64,000 bases of DNA from Magnetospirillum sp. ME-1 (GCF_002105535.1 NZ_CP015848.1:2256856-2320855); one strand, 5' to 3'. Counted from the first letter of the stretch, positions 55,956 through 63,903 are shown. Notes: generated by a model not told the origin, from the sequence alone. Translations and numbers: made by a program.

Positions 55956-57902
55956 TCAGCGACCGGCGCCGCGGTCCTTCGGCTTCGGAGGCAGGGCGGC
56001 CGCCGGCCCGAGGAAGCCGAAGCCAAGCTGCTCGGCAGCATGGATGCCGGATGCCTTCGTCGGGGCGATGGCCAGCCGGACCTCCGGCTCAGCCACCGGA
56101 ATGGGAGGATTCCGGTCCGTCGGCATTCCCGACATGGCCAGATCACGGCACGCGACCATTCCCTCCGCCTCGATCAGCACCTCGAGCCGTTCCTCGGCCG
56201 AAGCCGCTTCCATGAAGGCGCCAACGGCGACGACCGCAGATGGCGGCAGCCGGAGGGAGCCTTCCAGCCGGACCGCCTCGAAGCCCGCCACGATTTCCTT
56301 GGCGCGCGCCGCATCGGCCTTGCCCGCCACCGCCGCCTCGATCCGGGCCGTCGCCACGCGGGCGAGCGACGGAACCTCCTTGCAGGACAGCTCCGCCAGG
56401 GCGAAGGCCGGCAGCCTCTCGACCAGAGCGGCCTCCTGGGAACGCCCGCCCCGCAGGATCTCGCCAACCGCCTCGCCCAGCTCGTTGCGGGGGAACCGGA
56501 GATTGCACACCGCCGCCAGTCGGACCTCGGGATGCCATTCCGAAGCGAAGCGGCGGAGATCCTCGGCGGGACAATCCTCCTTGGAGGCCCGCCGGGCCAT
56601 GGCCGCCGAAGGCGTCTCGGGCTCGACGGGAGGCAGCGTCGCGCTCGCCTTCGCGAGGAGATCCGAGCGTGTCATGGCGATGTCCATCCTCTCCTGGGCC
56701 GAGCGCTGGCTTTCCGCGCTGCCGTAGAGATGGGACGCGGTGACGAGGACGTCGTCGCCGTCGAGCTGGAACGCCGCCAGCACGGATGGCGGGCAGGAAG
56801 GATGCGCGGCCGCAGCCAGGCGCACGACGGAGGACGGATCGCCGATCGACCGGGAGAATTCCTCCATGGAGGGGGACCTGTCCGCATCGAACGCATTGCC
56901 TCTGCTTCCCACGCGGAAGGGATCGCCGCGCCATGGGCCCTCCGCCACGGCGCCGGTCAGGCGGAGCGCCACAGACCATGTCGCCATGTCCCGATCGCGC
57001 AGGAGCAGATCCTCCGCGGCCTCGGCGGCCGGATCATCATGCGCGTACGCCCCGCAGCAGACGGCGGAAGCCCTCCGCACGAAGACATTGCGGGACGAGG
57101 CGAGCGCGCAGAAGTCCGAAGGATCCGGCATCCGGAACCGATCGGAGTCGATGGCGTCCATGAACCGGCGCTCGAATGGCGTCAGGCCGGGAATGGGGGA
57201 AGGAACCGGCAGCCCCGTGCCGAACCAGTCCGCCTCGAAGCCCGGCTGCCTGAGCGGCGCCAGCAGCCCAACCCTGGCCTCCAGCAGGACGCGATCCTCC
57301 TCGGACATGCCAGCCAGACGTCCCGAAACGGCGGCGGAAGCATCCGCCGGCATCGTCGCCCCATGCGTCCTCGCGCGGACGATGATCTCGGCCAGCAGCT
57401 CGCGATCGCCCGTCTCCCTCCGGAGCAGGCTGAGCGCCGTGGCCCGCGCCTGCGGCTCGGACGGGTCCAGGGCGAACCGGGCTATGATCGGCGCGACGCC
57501 CTCCGTGCCCCGGTCCTCCTCCCCGAGGGCCGCAAGCTCTTCCATGATCATCGCCGTATCCTCGGCGAACAGGGGATCGGTCGAGATGGCATGGACGACG
57601 TCGGCCGCCAGCGCGACCTGGGACATCGAGAACTCGCGGGCGAGGCGGCGGGCCGTCTTCCCCGTCATCCTGTCCCCGGCGATGATGCGGGCCGCCAGCG
57701 TGCGCTGGGCTTCGCCCGGCAGCCGGTCGTTCGCCGCCAAGGCCAGCAGAACCTCCGGATCGGTCTCGTTCGTCGCCAGAACCTCATGGGCGTCCGGGAT
57801 GGCCCGGCCCGACACGGAGGATTCGGCGATCTCCAGCCTGGCATCGCGAGAGCCGGAAAGCGCCGCCTCGAACGTCCGCACCCACGATTTCCCCCAGATC
57901 AT
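55956..57902 (-). CDS. HEAT/LRV-like repeat protein with shared C-terminal tail
   Basis: A 648-residue helical protein starting after GGGAGGCGGAG. Repeats such as PEVLLALAANDRLPGEAQRT, NVFVRRASAVCCGAYAHDDP, SSVVRLAAAAHPSCPPSVLA and HPEVRLAAVCNLRFPRNELG resemble HEAT or leucine-rich-variant repeats that form curved protein-binding scaffolds. The last 41 residues are a variant of the tail: VRLAIAPTKASGIHAAEQLG, then FGFLGPAAALPPKPKDRGAG and R. It lies 22 bases downstream of the sigma-factor gene on the same strand, so the two are probably one transcript. Confidence 0.85.
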   Translation of the reverse strand: MIWGKSWVRTFEAALSGSRDARLEIAESSVSGRAIPDAHEVLATNETDPEVLLALAANDRLPGEAQRTLAARIIAGDRMTGKTARRLAREFSMSQVALAADVVHAISTDPLFAEDTAMIMEELAALGEEDRGTEGVAPIIARFALDPSEPQARATALSLLRRETGDRELLAEIIVRARTHGATMPADASAAVSGRLAGMSEEDRVLLEARVGLLAPLRQPGFEADWFGTGLPVPSPIPGLTPFERRFMDAIDSDRFRMPDPSDFCALASSRNVFVRRASAVCCGAYAHDDPAAEAAEDLLLRDRDMATWSVALRLTGAVAEGPWRGDPFRVGSRGNAFDADRSPSMEEFSRSIGDPSSVVRLAAAAHPSCPPSVLAAFQLDGDDVLVTASHLYGSAESQRSAQERMDIAMTRSDLLAKASATLPPVEPETPSAAMARRASKEDCPAEDLRRFASEWHPEVRLAAVCNLRFPRNELGEAVGEILRGGRSQEAALVERLPAFALAELSCKEVPSLARVATARIEAAVAGKADAARAKEIVAGFEAVRLEGSLRLPPSAVVAVGAFMEAASAEERLEVLIEAEGMVACRDLAMSGMPTDRNPPIPVAEPEVRLAIAPTKASGIHAAEQLGFGFLGPAAALPPKPKDRGAGR

Positions 57903-57924
57903 CTCCGCCTCCCTTCCGGCCGGC

Positions 57925-58938
57925 TCAGGCCGACAGCTTCTTCTCGCCAGGAACCGGAACCATGCCCAGCAACGCGCTCTGAACCGAAGAAGGCGCCCGC
58001 TCCGGCGATCTCCCGGCCTTTTCCTTCACGCGAGGCTTCGCCGATACGGCACGGGCTTCCTCGAAGGCTTCCTTCCAGCCGGCGAGCGGGAGATCCAGCC
58101 TGTCCCCGCTGGTCCGCAGCTCGTCGATGCCGGCGATCACCTCCTTCATCGCCGCCATGGCACGCTGGCGAACCCTCTCCGCGGAACGCCCCTTCTCCTT
58201 TCCCAGCGACACGAACGACTGCTTCTTCTCGGACAGGAACGCACGCTGGAAGATCTCGCGCTGGACGGGATTCAAGCGCTCCATCGCAACGGCGAGCAGA
58301 CGCCGCCGATCCTCCATGTCCGGAGCCCCGATGAAATCCTCCTCGGTCGTGCCGTCGGAGAACCCATCCAGCAGATCGTGATGGTCGCCATCCTTTCCGA
58401 CGTACAGCGTTGCGACCCGGCCATGGCAGCCGAAATAGGCCGCCCTCAGCGCCTCCACCGTACGATGGGTCTTCCCCGTCCGGCGAAGCTCGACGATGGC
58501 CTCTTCCAGATCGCAGCCGGTCGAGGCCATCGCCTTCTCCAGCGACATCAGGGTTCCTGCCATCGACATCGAGCCGGAAAGGCCCTGGCCGACGACGGCC
58601 CGCTTCACCGCCTCATAGACATGGAAGGCCGCGAAGGTGAAGAACCCGGCTCCGGCCTCCGGATCGAACAGATCCGCAGCACGCGCCAGACCGAGAATGC
58701 CCTCCTGGTATCCATCGGCAGGATCAAGCCGACGCCCGAAGCGCTTCGCCACCCCGCGCAGGAGCTTGTCCGAAAGCCTCACCAGCTCCCCGAAATCCTC
58801 GCCGCGGCGGTGCGCCTTCCATTCCGCCGCCAGGACTGCGGCCCGTGCCCGGTTGGAGGCGCCCTCGGCATCCAGCGTTCCCGCCTTGCACCTCCGCCTC
58901 GTCTCACCGCTGTACGGCGTCCAAGCTCCATCGGCCAT
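57925..58938 (-). CDS. Plasmid-encoded sigma-70 family RNA polymerase sigma factor
   Basis: A 337-residue protein starting after GGGAGGATGCCGGG. Region 2 is visible in DPADGYQEGILGLARAADLF, DPEAGAGFFTFAAFHVYEAV (core-binding and -10 recognition) and region 4 in RLNPVQREIFQRAFLSEKKQ, SFVSLGKEKGRSAERVRQRA (helix-turn-helix for the -35). Between them lies an unusual 90-residue segment. The C-terminal 60 residues are basic and not part of the family core. Together with the element repeated upstream of many plasmid genes, including this one, it could direct a plasmid regulon. No anti-sigma gene was recognised. Confidence 0.88.
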   Translation of the reverse strand: MADGAWTPYSGETRRRCKAGTLDAEGASNRARAAVLAAEWKAHRRGEDFGELVRLSDKLLRGVAKRFGRRLDPADGYQEGILGLARAADLFDPEAGAGFFTFAAFHVYEAVKRAVVGQGLSGSMSMAGTLMSLEKAMASTGCDLEEAIVELRRTGKTHRTVEALRAAYFGCHGRVATLYVGKDGDHHDLLDGFSDGTTEEDFIGAPDMEDRRRLLAVAMERLNPVQREIFQRAFLSEKKQSFVSLGKEKGRSAERVRQRAMAAMKEVIAGIDELRTSGDRLDLPLAGWKEAFEEARAVSAKPRVKEKAGRSPERAPSSVQSALLGMVPVPGEKKLSA

Positions 58939-58969
58939 CCCGGCATCCTCCCATCATCAACGACGAGGA

Positions 58970-58982
58970 GGAGATGTGGCCG
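58970..58982 (-). promoter_or_regulatory. Conserved upstream element (minus strand)
   Basis: CGGCCACATCTCC on the minus strand, 32 bases before the sigma-factor start; possible autoregulation. Confidence 0.5.
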
Positions 58983-59014
58983 CCCGGCGGATTCGGTTCC
59001 GGCCCGCCAGGAGG

Positions 59015-59452
59015 TCAGCGAGGAAGCGCAGGGACCGGAGGCGCGACCTTGTTCCTCGACCCCCCGGGCCGCATTCCCTCAAGGATGGCGTCGAGGGAAG
59101 ACACCGGAGCAGGAGGCGAAAGCGCCGTCGCCCCGGGAACCGCAGCCAGGCGCCGCACGCGCAGGCAGGGATCGAAGGCGGAGGCGACGGGCTGGCGGGG
59201 ATCCGACGACGATCGCAGGGCCGCATCGGCATCGGCCCCCACCTTCCGGCACTTCGCCTTGATCCGCCCGGCCGCCTCGGCGGTCAGCGAAGCGCCGTAG
59301 AAGCCGGATTCGCACGCGCACACATCGGCGCGGCGCTGCGCCTCGAGCCCCAGCAGATCCGTGGAAGGAACGTCATAGGCTTCCGTGGCGCTGGCGGCGC
59401 CTGCGGAAAGGAGAAGGGCGGCCAGAAGGGCCGGGGTGATGGAGCGATGCAT
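59015..59452 (-). CDS. Secreted cysteine-containing protein, 145 aa
   Basis: Start ATG 59452 six bases after GGAGG. Signal peptide HRSITPALLAALLLSAGAAS, cleaved near ASA. The mature domain has four cysteines in the pattern CACESGFYGASLTAEAAGRI, KAKCRKVG and FDPCLRVRR and is otherwise helical, resembling small periplasmic proteins with two disulfides. The C-terminus is proline-rich. Function unknown. Confidence 0.78.
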   Translation of the reverse strand: MHRSITPALLAALLLSAGAASATEAYDVPSTDLLGLEAQRRADVCACESGFYGASLTAEAAGRIKAKCRKVGADADAALRSSSDPRQPVASAFDPCLRVRRLAAVPGATALSPPAPVSSLDAILEGMRPGGSRNKVAPPVPALPR

Positions 59453-59529
59453 GCCGAGCCTCCGCGTTGCCACCTTCTTCAGCTGGAGCAGATCCGCGAA
59501 GCGCCAAGCCTTGGCGAAGGATCAGGGGA

Positions 59530-59582
59530 ATCGGCGCATTCCTCGGTTGCCGGAAACAGCGCAACCGGAAGAATGCGCCGAT
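59530..59582. repeat. Long two-step hairpin
   Basis: ATCGGCGCATTC (59530-59541) pairs perfectly with GAATGCGCCGAT (59571-59582) and CGGTTGC (59544-59550) with GCAACCG (59561-59567) inside it. Located between the 59618 and 59015 genes. Without a T-run it is not a clear terminator; it could be an origin-of-transfer or regulatory structure. Confidence 0.55.
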
Positions 59583-59617
59583 GCTGGAAGATCGGGACGT
59601 TCCCCGCCTGCGATGGC

Positions 59618-60004
59618 TCAGCGATCCAGGAGCATCTCGATGCCGCGAACCGCTCCGAAGGCCGCCAGAACAGCCCCAGCCGTGCCGGTGAGAGGCAATT
59701 CGGCGACGCCGGCGCCGAACCCGACGACGGCCGCGATGCCGATGGAAAGGGCGAAGCCCCCAAGCGGTTCGTAGCAACCCTCCGCTTCCCGGGAAGCCGG
59801 CGTCGGCGATGGCTCCGTCGCTGGGGGCCATGGCTGGCCCTCATCCTCGGCGGCATACCGATCGGCAAGCCGGCACAGCCCCACGAGGATGAAGAGGGCC
59901 AACGCGATGGACAGGAAGGCGAGCGGTGTCGGCACCAGCATCGCCAGAGCGGCGTCCAGGATGACCAGGGGCATCGCCACGAAGATCGCCTTCCGCCTAC
60001 CCAT
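59618..60004 (-). CDS. Membrane protein, 128 aa
   Basis: Starts MGRRKAIFVAMPLVILDAAL after CCGAGGAGGTGGGC. Four hydrophobic segments: AIFVAMPLVILDAALAMLVP, FLSIALALFILVGLC, FALSIGIAAVVGFGAGVAEL and TAGAVLAAFGAVRGI, separated by an acidic/proline-rich loop. No family recognised. Single-gene unit with its own upstream element. Confidence 0.72.
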   Translation of the reverse strand: MGRRKAIFVAMPLVILDAALAMLVPTPLAFLSIALALFILVGLCRLADRYAAEDEGQPWPPATEPSPTPASREAEGCYEPLGGFALSIGIAAVVGFGAGVAELPLTGTAGAVLAAFGAVRGIEMLLDR

Positions 60005-60028
60005 GCCCACCTCCTCGGATACATTCCA

Positions 60029-60042
60029 GGAGATGGGGGCGG
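60029..60042 (-). promoter_or_regulatory. Conserved upstream element (minus strand)
   Basis: CCGCCCCCATCTCC on the minus strand, 25 bases before the 60004 start. Confidence 0.5.
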
Positions 60043-60092
60043 AGCGAGGCCTCCATGGCGGCTTCGTCCCATGGCGCAGCAAGGAGACCCCC

Positions 60093-60404
60093 ATGACCGG
60101 AACCAATCCCCTCGCCGCCTTCTCCCCCGAGGAGATCAGGAGCCGCGTCTTCACCCGGGCCGAACTTGAGGCCATGGACGACGAGCAGATCGATGCACTC
60201 TGCATCGCCAGGGGCATCCCGCTCGACGACCTGGAAGGCCGCCCTCTGACGATCCTCATCGACGAGGAGTGCCTCGCCTATTCCCCGCCGATCCGGATGC
60301 CCGATGCGACCGACGCCGAATACGCCGCCGCCTGCCGCGAATGCGAGCTGGCGCACGAACTGGCCCTGATCCAGCGCCAGGCGCGCATCGCCAATCGGGG
60401 ATGA
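60093..60404 (+). CDS. Small hypothetical protein, 103 aa
   Basis: ATG 60093 follows AAGGAGACCCCC. Acidic and helical, with FSPEEIRSRVFTRAELEAMD, IPLDDLEGRPLTILIDEECL and a helical C-terminus (ACRECELAHELALIQRQARI). No signal peptide or recognised domain. Followed by a 166-base gap without a recognisable gene. Confidence 0.72.
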   Translation: MTGTNPLAAFSPEEIRSRVFTRAELEAMDDEQIDALCIARGIPLDDLEGRPLTILIDEECLAYSPPIRMPDATDAEYAAACRECELAHELALIQRQARIANRG

Positions 60405-60570
60405 CGCCGCATCGACAGGTTGACGGATGCTCGTCCCGCTCCAGTTCACCCACGTCAGGAGGCGAGCATGGGCTTATGCGGGCGGTTGCGGGACTGGCGG
60501 CGACGCTGCACCGGAGGAGGCTTATAGGCGTCCGCCCGCTGGCGACGCCCAAACGCACGGGAGACCCAGA

Positions 60571-61134
60571 ATGAGCCCCATCCTCCTCGGCTTCATCCTC
60601 CATCGCGCATCGCACGGCTGCGGCAGGCCGTGGCTCCGGCTGCTGCACGCCGGCTTCCTGCCCCGAAGCGTCCCCCCCTGCTCCCGCCCGCACGAGCTGC
60701 TCGCTCCCTACATGGAAATCCAGCCGACGGACGGCAGGACGAAGCCGATGACCGCATCGGGCCGCCTGAGGAAGGGCGGGAAGCCCTCCCCCGTGGATCA
60801 GCCCTACGAGCGCTACCGCAGCGATCGGGACGAAGCGAGACGGAACGCGGAGATGGACATCGAATCCGGCCTGGGCCCCGGCGTCGTGCGCCAGTCCCTG
60901 GGAGCGAGAGCCCGGATGCTCGGCCTTATCGCCCTACCTTCCGGCGGATCGACGCTGCGCCGCCTGCTGACGCTGGCCACCACGCCCCCGCGCACCCCTT
61001 CCTTCCTCGCCTGCAGCCTCGCCCGCAAGCACGGCGCCCGGCCACTGCCAAGGAACCGCTGGAGCCTCGCCTACGAGGAAATGACGGCCCAGGAGAAGCT
61101 GGACCTCCATGTCGCCGCCGAGGCCGCGGGCTGA
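60571..61134 (+). CDS. Hypothetical protein, 187 aa
   Basis: Starts MSPILLGFILHRASHGCGRP after GGGAGACCCAGA. Basic, with Cys, His and Arg-rich N-terminus, then a charged helical region (YRSDRDEARRNAEMDIESGL) and GVVRQSLGARARMLGLIALP. C-terminus EEMTAQEKLDLHVAAEAAG. No domain recognised; convergent with the 61211 secreted protein. Confidence 0.68.
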   Translation: MSPILLGFILHRASHGCGRPWLRLLHAGFLPRSVPPCSRPHELLAPYMEIQPTDGRTKPMTASGRLRKGGKPSPVDQPYERYRSDRDEARRNAEMDIESGLGPGVVRQSLGARARMLGLIALPSGGSTLRRLLTLATTPPRTPSFLACSLARKHGARPLPRNRWSLAYEEMTAQEKLDLHVAAEAAG

Positions 61135-61210
61135 AAGTGCGCCGGACAGCGATGCGGCCCACGCGGCGGGCGCCGCATGAGCCGCATGTCCAATCCTCCC
61201 GGATTCCCGA

Positions 61211-61801
61211 TCAGATGCTTCCGAGGCGGATCGGAGGAGGCGCGAAGATCCCGCCGCCTGCGAACGGCTGGGCCGTGCAGATCCTGAACGAGGAGCGGAC
61301 GGATCCGTCCGAAGCCTGGTAGGCGTCCGTCTGGACGTCGGAGGAGATGACCAGCGACAGGCCCGGTGCATGGCGCGTCCAGATCTCGACGGGGACCGAC
61401 TCGCCCCGGCGCATGAACAGCGCGTGATGGACCGAGCCCGTAGGCAGCCCCGGCAGGATGCCGTCCGCCTCGACGCCATCCACCTCCATGGAGATCTCGT
61501 CGGATGCGCCGACGGGCTGGGCCGACAGGGCATAGTACCCCGCAGCAGGAGCCGTGAAGACCCAGCGGACCACCGCATCCCCGTCCTCGATGAACGAGTC
61601 CGCGACGCAAGGCGGGATCAAGACCATCGGGATGCCCGCCGGCTGCTCGGGAACATCGAAGGGAAGACCCGCCGATGCACCGGCCCCGCCTGCGACCAAA
61701 CCCTGGGCGGGCTCGGACACCGGACGCCCGGCATAGGCCACGGCGACCGCGGCGATGGAAACGGCGCCGAGCAGAACTGCGGCGAGGGCGTGCTTCTTCA
61801 T
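61211..61801 (-). CDS. Secreted protein, 196 aa
   Basis: ATG 61801 follows AAGGAGGAACCC. Signal peptide KKHALAAVLLGAVSIAAVAV, cleaved near AYA. The mature protein is beta-rich (GIPMVLIPPCVADSFIEDGD, VRWVFTAPAAGYYALSAQPV, HALFMRRGESVPVEIWTRHA), suggesting a jelly-roll or Ig-like fold, with two cysteines. Probably periplasmic or extracellular; ligand unknown. Upstream element 29 bases before the start. Confidence 0.78.
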   Translation of the reverse strand: MKKHALAAVLLGAVSIAAVAVAYAGRPVSEPAQGLVAGGAGASAGLPFDVPEQPAGIPMVLIPPCVADSFIEDGDAVVRWVFTAPAAGYYALSAQPVGASDEISMEVDGVEADGILPGLPTGSVHHALFMRRGESVPVEIWTRHAPGLSLVISSDVQTDAYQASDGSVRSSFRICTAQPFAGGGIFAPPPIRLGSI

Positions 61802-61829
61802 GGGTTCCTCCTTCAGGGGACGACTGCCA

Positions 61830-61842
61830 GAAGGTGGGGCCG
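61830..61842 (-). promoter_or_regulatory. Conserved upstream element (minus strand)
   Basis: CGGCCCCACCTTC on the minus strand, 29 bases before the 61801 start. Confidence 0.5.
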
Positions 61843-61931
61843 ACGAGCCCCGATGCAGGGGTCGCGCCGGAGCGAGTGCTGAAGCGGGAACCGGGAGCCG
61901 AAGCCCCCGGATCCTCGCCTTGCGATCGGCT

Positions 61932-62237
61932 TCAGCGGCGACGGAGATCCCGGAGGACCTTGCCGACGAACGCGCCGAAGACGAGGCCGTTCACGATGCC
62001 GACCATCCAGCCGAAGTAGAAGGAGACTGGCGGCTGAAGCGCCAGCTTGGCGAACGGATTGCCTGCGGCTTCGAGAGCCTGCTGGCTCACTGAGAATTCC
62101 CGCACGACCAGGCAAGCCCCCACGAGGAACCCGAGCGAGGCCAGCACGCAGACGAGGCTCCACACGCGCCCAAGGACGCCACGCTTCGGCTGCTCGGCCT
62201 CGAGCGCCACGACCGGTCCATTCGAAATCGCTTCCAT
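61932..62237 (-). CDS. Small membrane protein, 101 aa
   Basis: Starts MEAISNGPVVALEAEQPKRG after AGGGAGGATGGAGC. Two hydrophobic segments (VWSLVCVLASLGFLVGACLV, VSFYFGWMVGIVNGLVFGAF) separated by a polar helix (EFSVSQQALEAAGNPFAKLA), with a basic end (KVLRDLRRR). Predicted inner-membrane hairpin; family unknown. Confidence 0.75.
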   Translation of the reverse strand: MEAISNGPVVALEAEQPKRGVLGRVWSLVCVLASLGFLVGACLVVREFSVSQQALEAAGNPFAKLALQPPVSFYFGWMVGIVNGLVFGAFVGKVLRDLRRR

Positions 62238-62293
62238 GCTCCATCCTCCCTGCGGGGCCTTGCCGGACACGGCATCCGGGGTCGCCACGCGGA

Positions 62294-62307
62294 GAAGGTG
62301 GGGCCGG
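62294..62307 (-). promoter_or_regulatory. Conserved upstream element (minus strand)
   Basis: CCGGCCCCACCTTC on the minus strand, 57 bases before the 62237 start; GATC nine bases upstream. Confidence 0.55.
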
Positions 62308-62411
62308 GAGGATCGAAGAAGACGGCGGTTCAAGTGGCGGCCTTCCTGTCCGGCCTGGAAGGGAAGCGGGACGCCCCCATATGCACATTCGCGAACGGAA
62401 GAGAGAGGATC

Positions 62412-62612
62412 ATGCGCAAGAGCGCTTCCACAGACAAGCCAGGCACCGCTCAAGAAATCGCCCGCCGTCTTGGCCTGATGAAGCACGCCACCGATTCCGC
62501 ATCGCTCGAAGGCGTGCAGATCGACGAGCGCACCAAGGGATGGCTCGAGGATTTCGCGCACGGACGGTTGAGCGAGCAAGAAGTCATCCGGCGCATCAAG
62601 TCCGATGCCTAG
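62412..62612 (+). CDS. VbhA-like antitoxin of a Fic toxin
   Basis: A 66-residue protein; ATG 62412 follows AGAGAGGATC. The segment ARRLGLMKHATDSASLEGVQ carries the Fic-inhibitory motif SxxxEG (SASLEG), and the rest, DERTKGWLEDFAHGRLSEQE with VIRRIKSD, matches the three-helix VbhA fold known from Bartonella, where VbhA blocks the AMP-transferring toxin VbhT carried by a conjugative plasmid. No Fic toxin (HxFxxGNGR) is visible in the window, so this appears orphan or its toxin lies elsewhere. The gene converges on 62609 with a four-base overlap. Confidence 0.72.
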   Translation: MRKSASTDKPGTAQEIARRLGLMKHATDSASLEGVQIDERTKGWLEDFAHGRLSEQEVIRRIKSDA

Positions 62613-62902
62613 TCGTCGGACGGGAATATCGCCATCAGAGCAGCATCCACGACGCAAGCCAGCAGCGCATCCCCGGGGCCATGGGTCCAGATGCAGGAGA
62701 CCTCCGCCATCTCATCGAGGATGGGACGGAACCACATGCCATCTGCCCTTAGAACACCCCACTCCGCAAGCAGGTCGAAGTTTCCCTGCGCGTCTCGCCC
62801 AAGGAAATGCTCGATGGCCGTCCGGATGGCGTCTTTCGGATCGTCTATGCCCTTGTCCTCGAGCAAGGCGGCCAGAGCCACGATTTCAGCGTGCTTCTTC
62901 AT
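62609..62902 (-). CDS. Small hypothetical protein, 97 aa
   Basis: Start ATG 62902 follows GGGATGAG. Helical and acidic: KKHAEIVALAALLEDKGIDD, PKDAIRTAIEHFLGRDAQGN, then ADGMWFRPILDEMAEVSC and ACVVDAALMAIFPSDD. No recognised domain. Overlaps the convergent VbhA-like gene by four bases. Confidence 0.68.
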   Translation of the reverse strand: MKKHAEIVALAALLEDKGIDDPKDAIRTAIEHFLGRDAQGNFDLLAEWGVLRADGMWFRPILDEMAEVSCIWTHGPGDALLACVVDAALMAIFPSDD

Positions 62903-63051
62903 CTCATCCCATTCCATTCCATTGCACTGCGCAGCATATGTGTTCTCTGTCCGACAGGAAACGCATCGAACCCACAACACAAGTTGGCGGCGATATCCGC
63001 ATTAACCAGAGCACCAAATCGAGCCCAGATCGCATCGACAGGAGGACGCGA

Positions 63052-63321
63052 ATGGCCAAGACCATCATCATGACCTTCGGAGAGAAGCCTGCCCCACGGG
63101 TCGATATGAATGAGGTTGTAGTGGTCCAGGAAGTCGCCGACATGCCTCAGGATGACTTCGACAAGCTCGTCTCCGGGATGCAGAAGGCCCTTGACGAATG
63201 GGAAGAGGACGAACCTGCACCATCAGGCGGCACTCTGCCGGCTAAATCGCAAGCCCGATCCACCGGGCCTTCGAAAGACATTGTCTCCTTCGGCTCTCGA
63301 ACCACTCGACAACAGCCATAA
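63052..63321 (+). CDS. Small hypothetical protein, 89 aa
   Basis: ATG 63052 follows CAGGAGGACGCGA. Soluble: a short beta part (KTIIMTFGEKPAPRVD), an acidic helix (DMPQDDFDKLVSGMQKALDE) and a Ser/Thr/Arg-rich tail. Base composition is less GC-rich than most of the plasmid, so it may be a recent arrival. Function unknown. Confidence 0.62.
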   Translation: MAKTIIMTFGEKPAPRVDMNEVVVVQEVADMPQDDFDKLVSGMQKALDEWEEDEPAPSGGTLPAKSQARSTGPSKDIVSFGSRTTRQQP

Positions 63322-63393
63322 GGATATTGACGACGCTAATGCGCCCTCATAGGAAGGGTGCAGCCAAGATTTCAAAGGAAACAGGGGGTAGCG

Positions 63394-63903
63394 ATGAGAA
63401 ATAGAAGCACGGACGAGATCGTCCAAAATCTGCCCGAGGCGATTCTCAACGCTCGAAGCATAATCCTCGTCGAGGACGACGAACCGGAGCATGGAGCATC
63501 CGCGTGGCTTTCGGCGATGGGGTTCCCTGATGAAGCCTGCCGAGTCAGCTTTGACGTGGAACAATACCATCTATACGAAAGTCTGATGGACGGAGTCCAC
63601 GTACTGCGCGGCCGTTCTCCAGATGAAGTTGAAGAAGCGCTGTCGCGGAAACTCCCACCAGCGGAAACCGCCTTGATCGCTGGATTCGTCGCGCAAAATG
63701 CCAAGTTCAAGAATGACTTGGCCCAAGCAATGAAGGAGGGCCGCCGAGATTTTCCGACGGATTCCGAGCGCGACGCGCTTCTCGATATCCGGATTCCTGA
63801 CTTCACCAGCCTGTCGGCGGACACTTCCATGGTAATGGCCCTGATAGCTGCGCATTTGTGGGCAGCGCAATCCGACGATCTGGACGAAGCGCAAAGCCAA
63901 TAG
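63394..63903 (+). CDS. Hypothetical protein, 169 aa
   Basis: Start ATG 63394 follows AGGGGGTAGCG; an in-frame ATG at 63358 is less likely. Soluble, acidic, helical; recognisable parts are IILVEDDEPEHGASAWLSAM, VEQYHLYESLMDGVHVLRGR, SPDEVEEALSRKLPPAETAL and MVMALIAAHLWAAQSDDLDE. Lower GC content than its neighbours. No family recognised. The final 97 bases of the window after it contain no gene I can identify. Confidence 0.68.
   Translation: MRNRSTDEIVQNLPEAILNARSIILVEDDEPEHGASAWLSAMGFPDEACRVSFDVEQYHLYESLMDGVHVLRGRSPDEVEEALSRKLPPAETALIAGFVAQNAKFKNDLAQAMKEGRRDFPTDSERDALLDIRIPDFTSLSADTSMVMALIAAHLWAAQSDDLDEAQSQ

Noticed and set aside
62412-63903. Fic toxin partner for the VbhA-like gene
   Set aside because: No HxFxxGNGR-type motif in the neighbouring genes on either strand.
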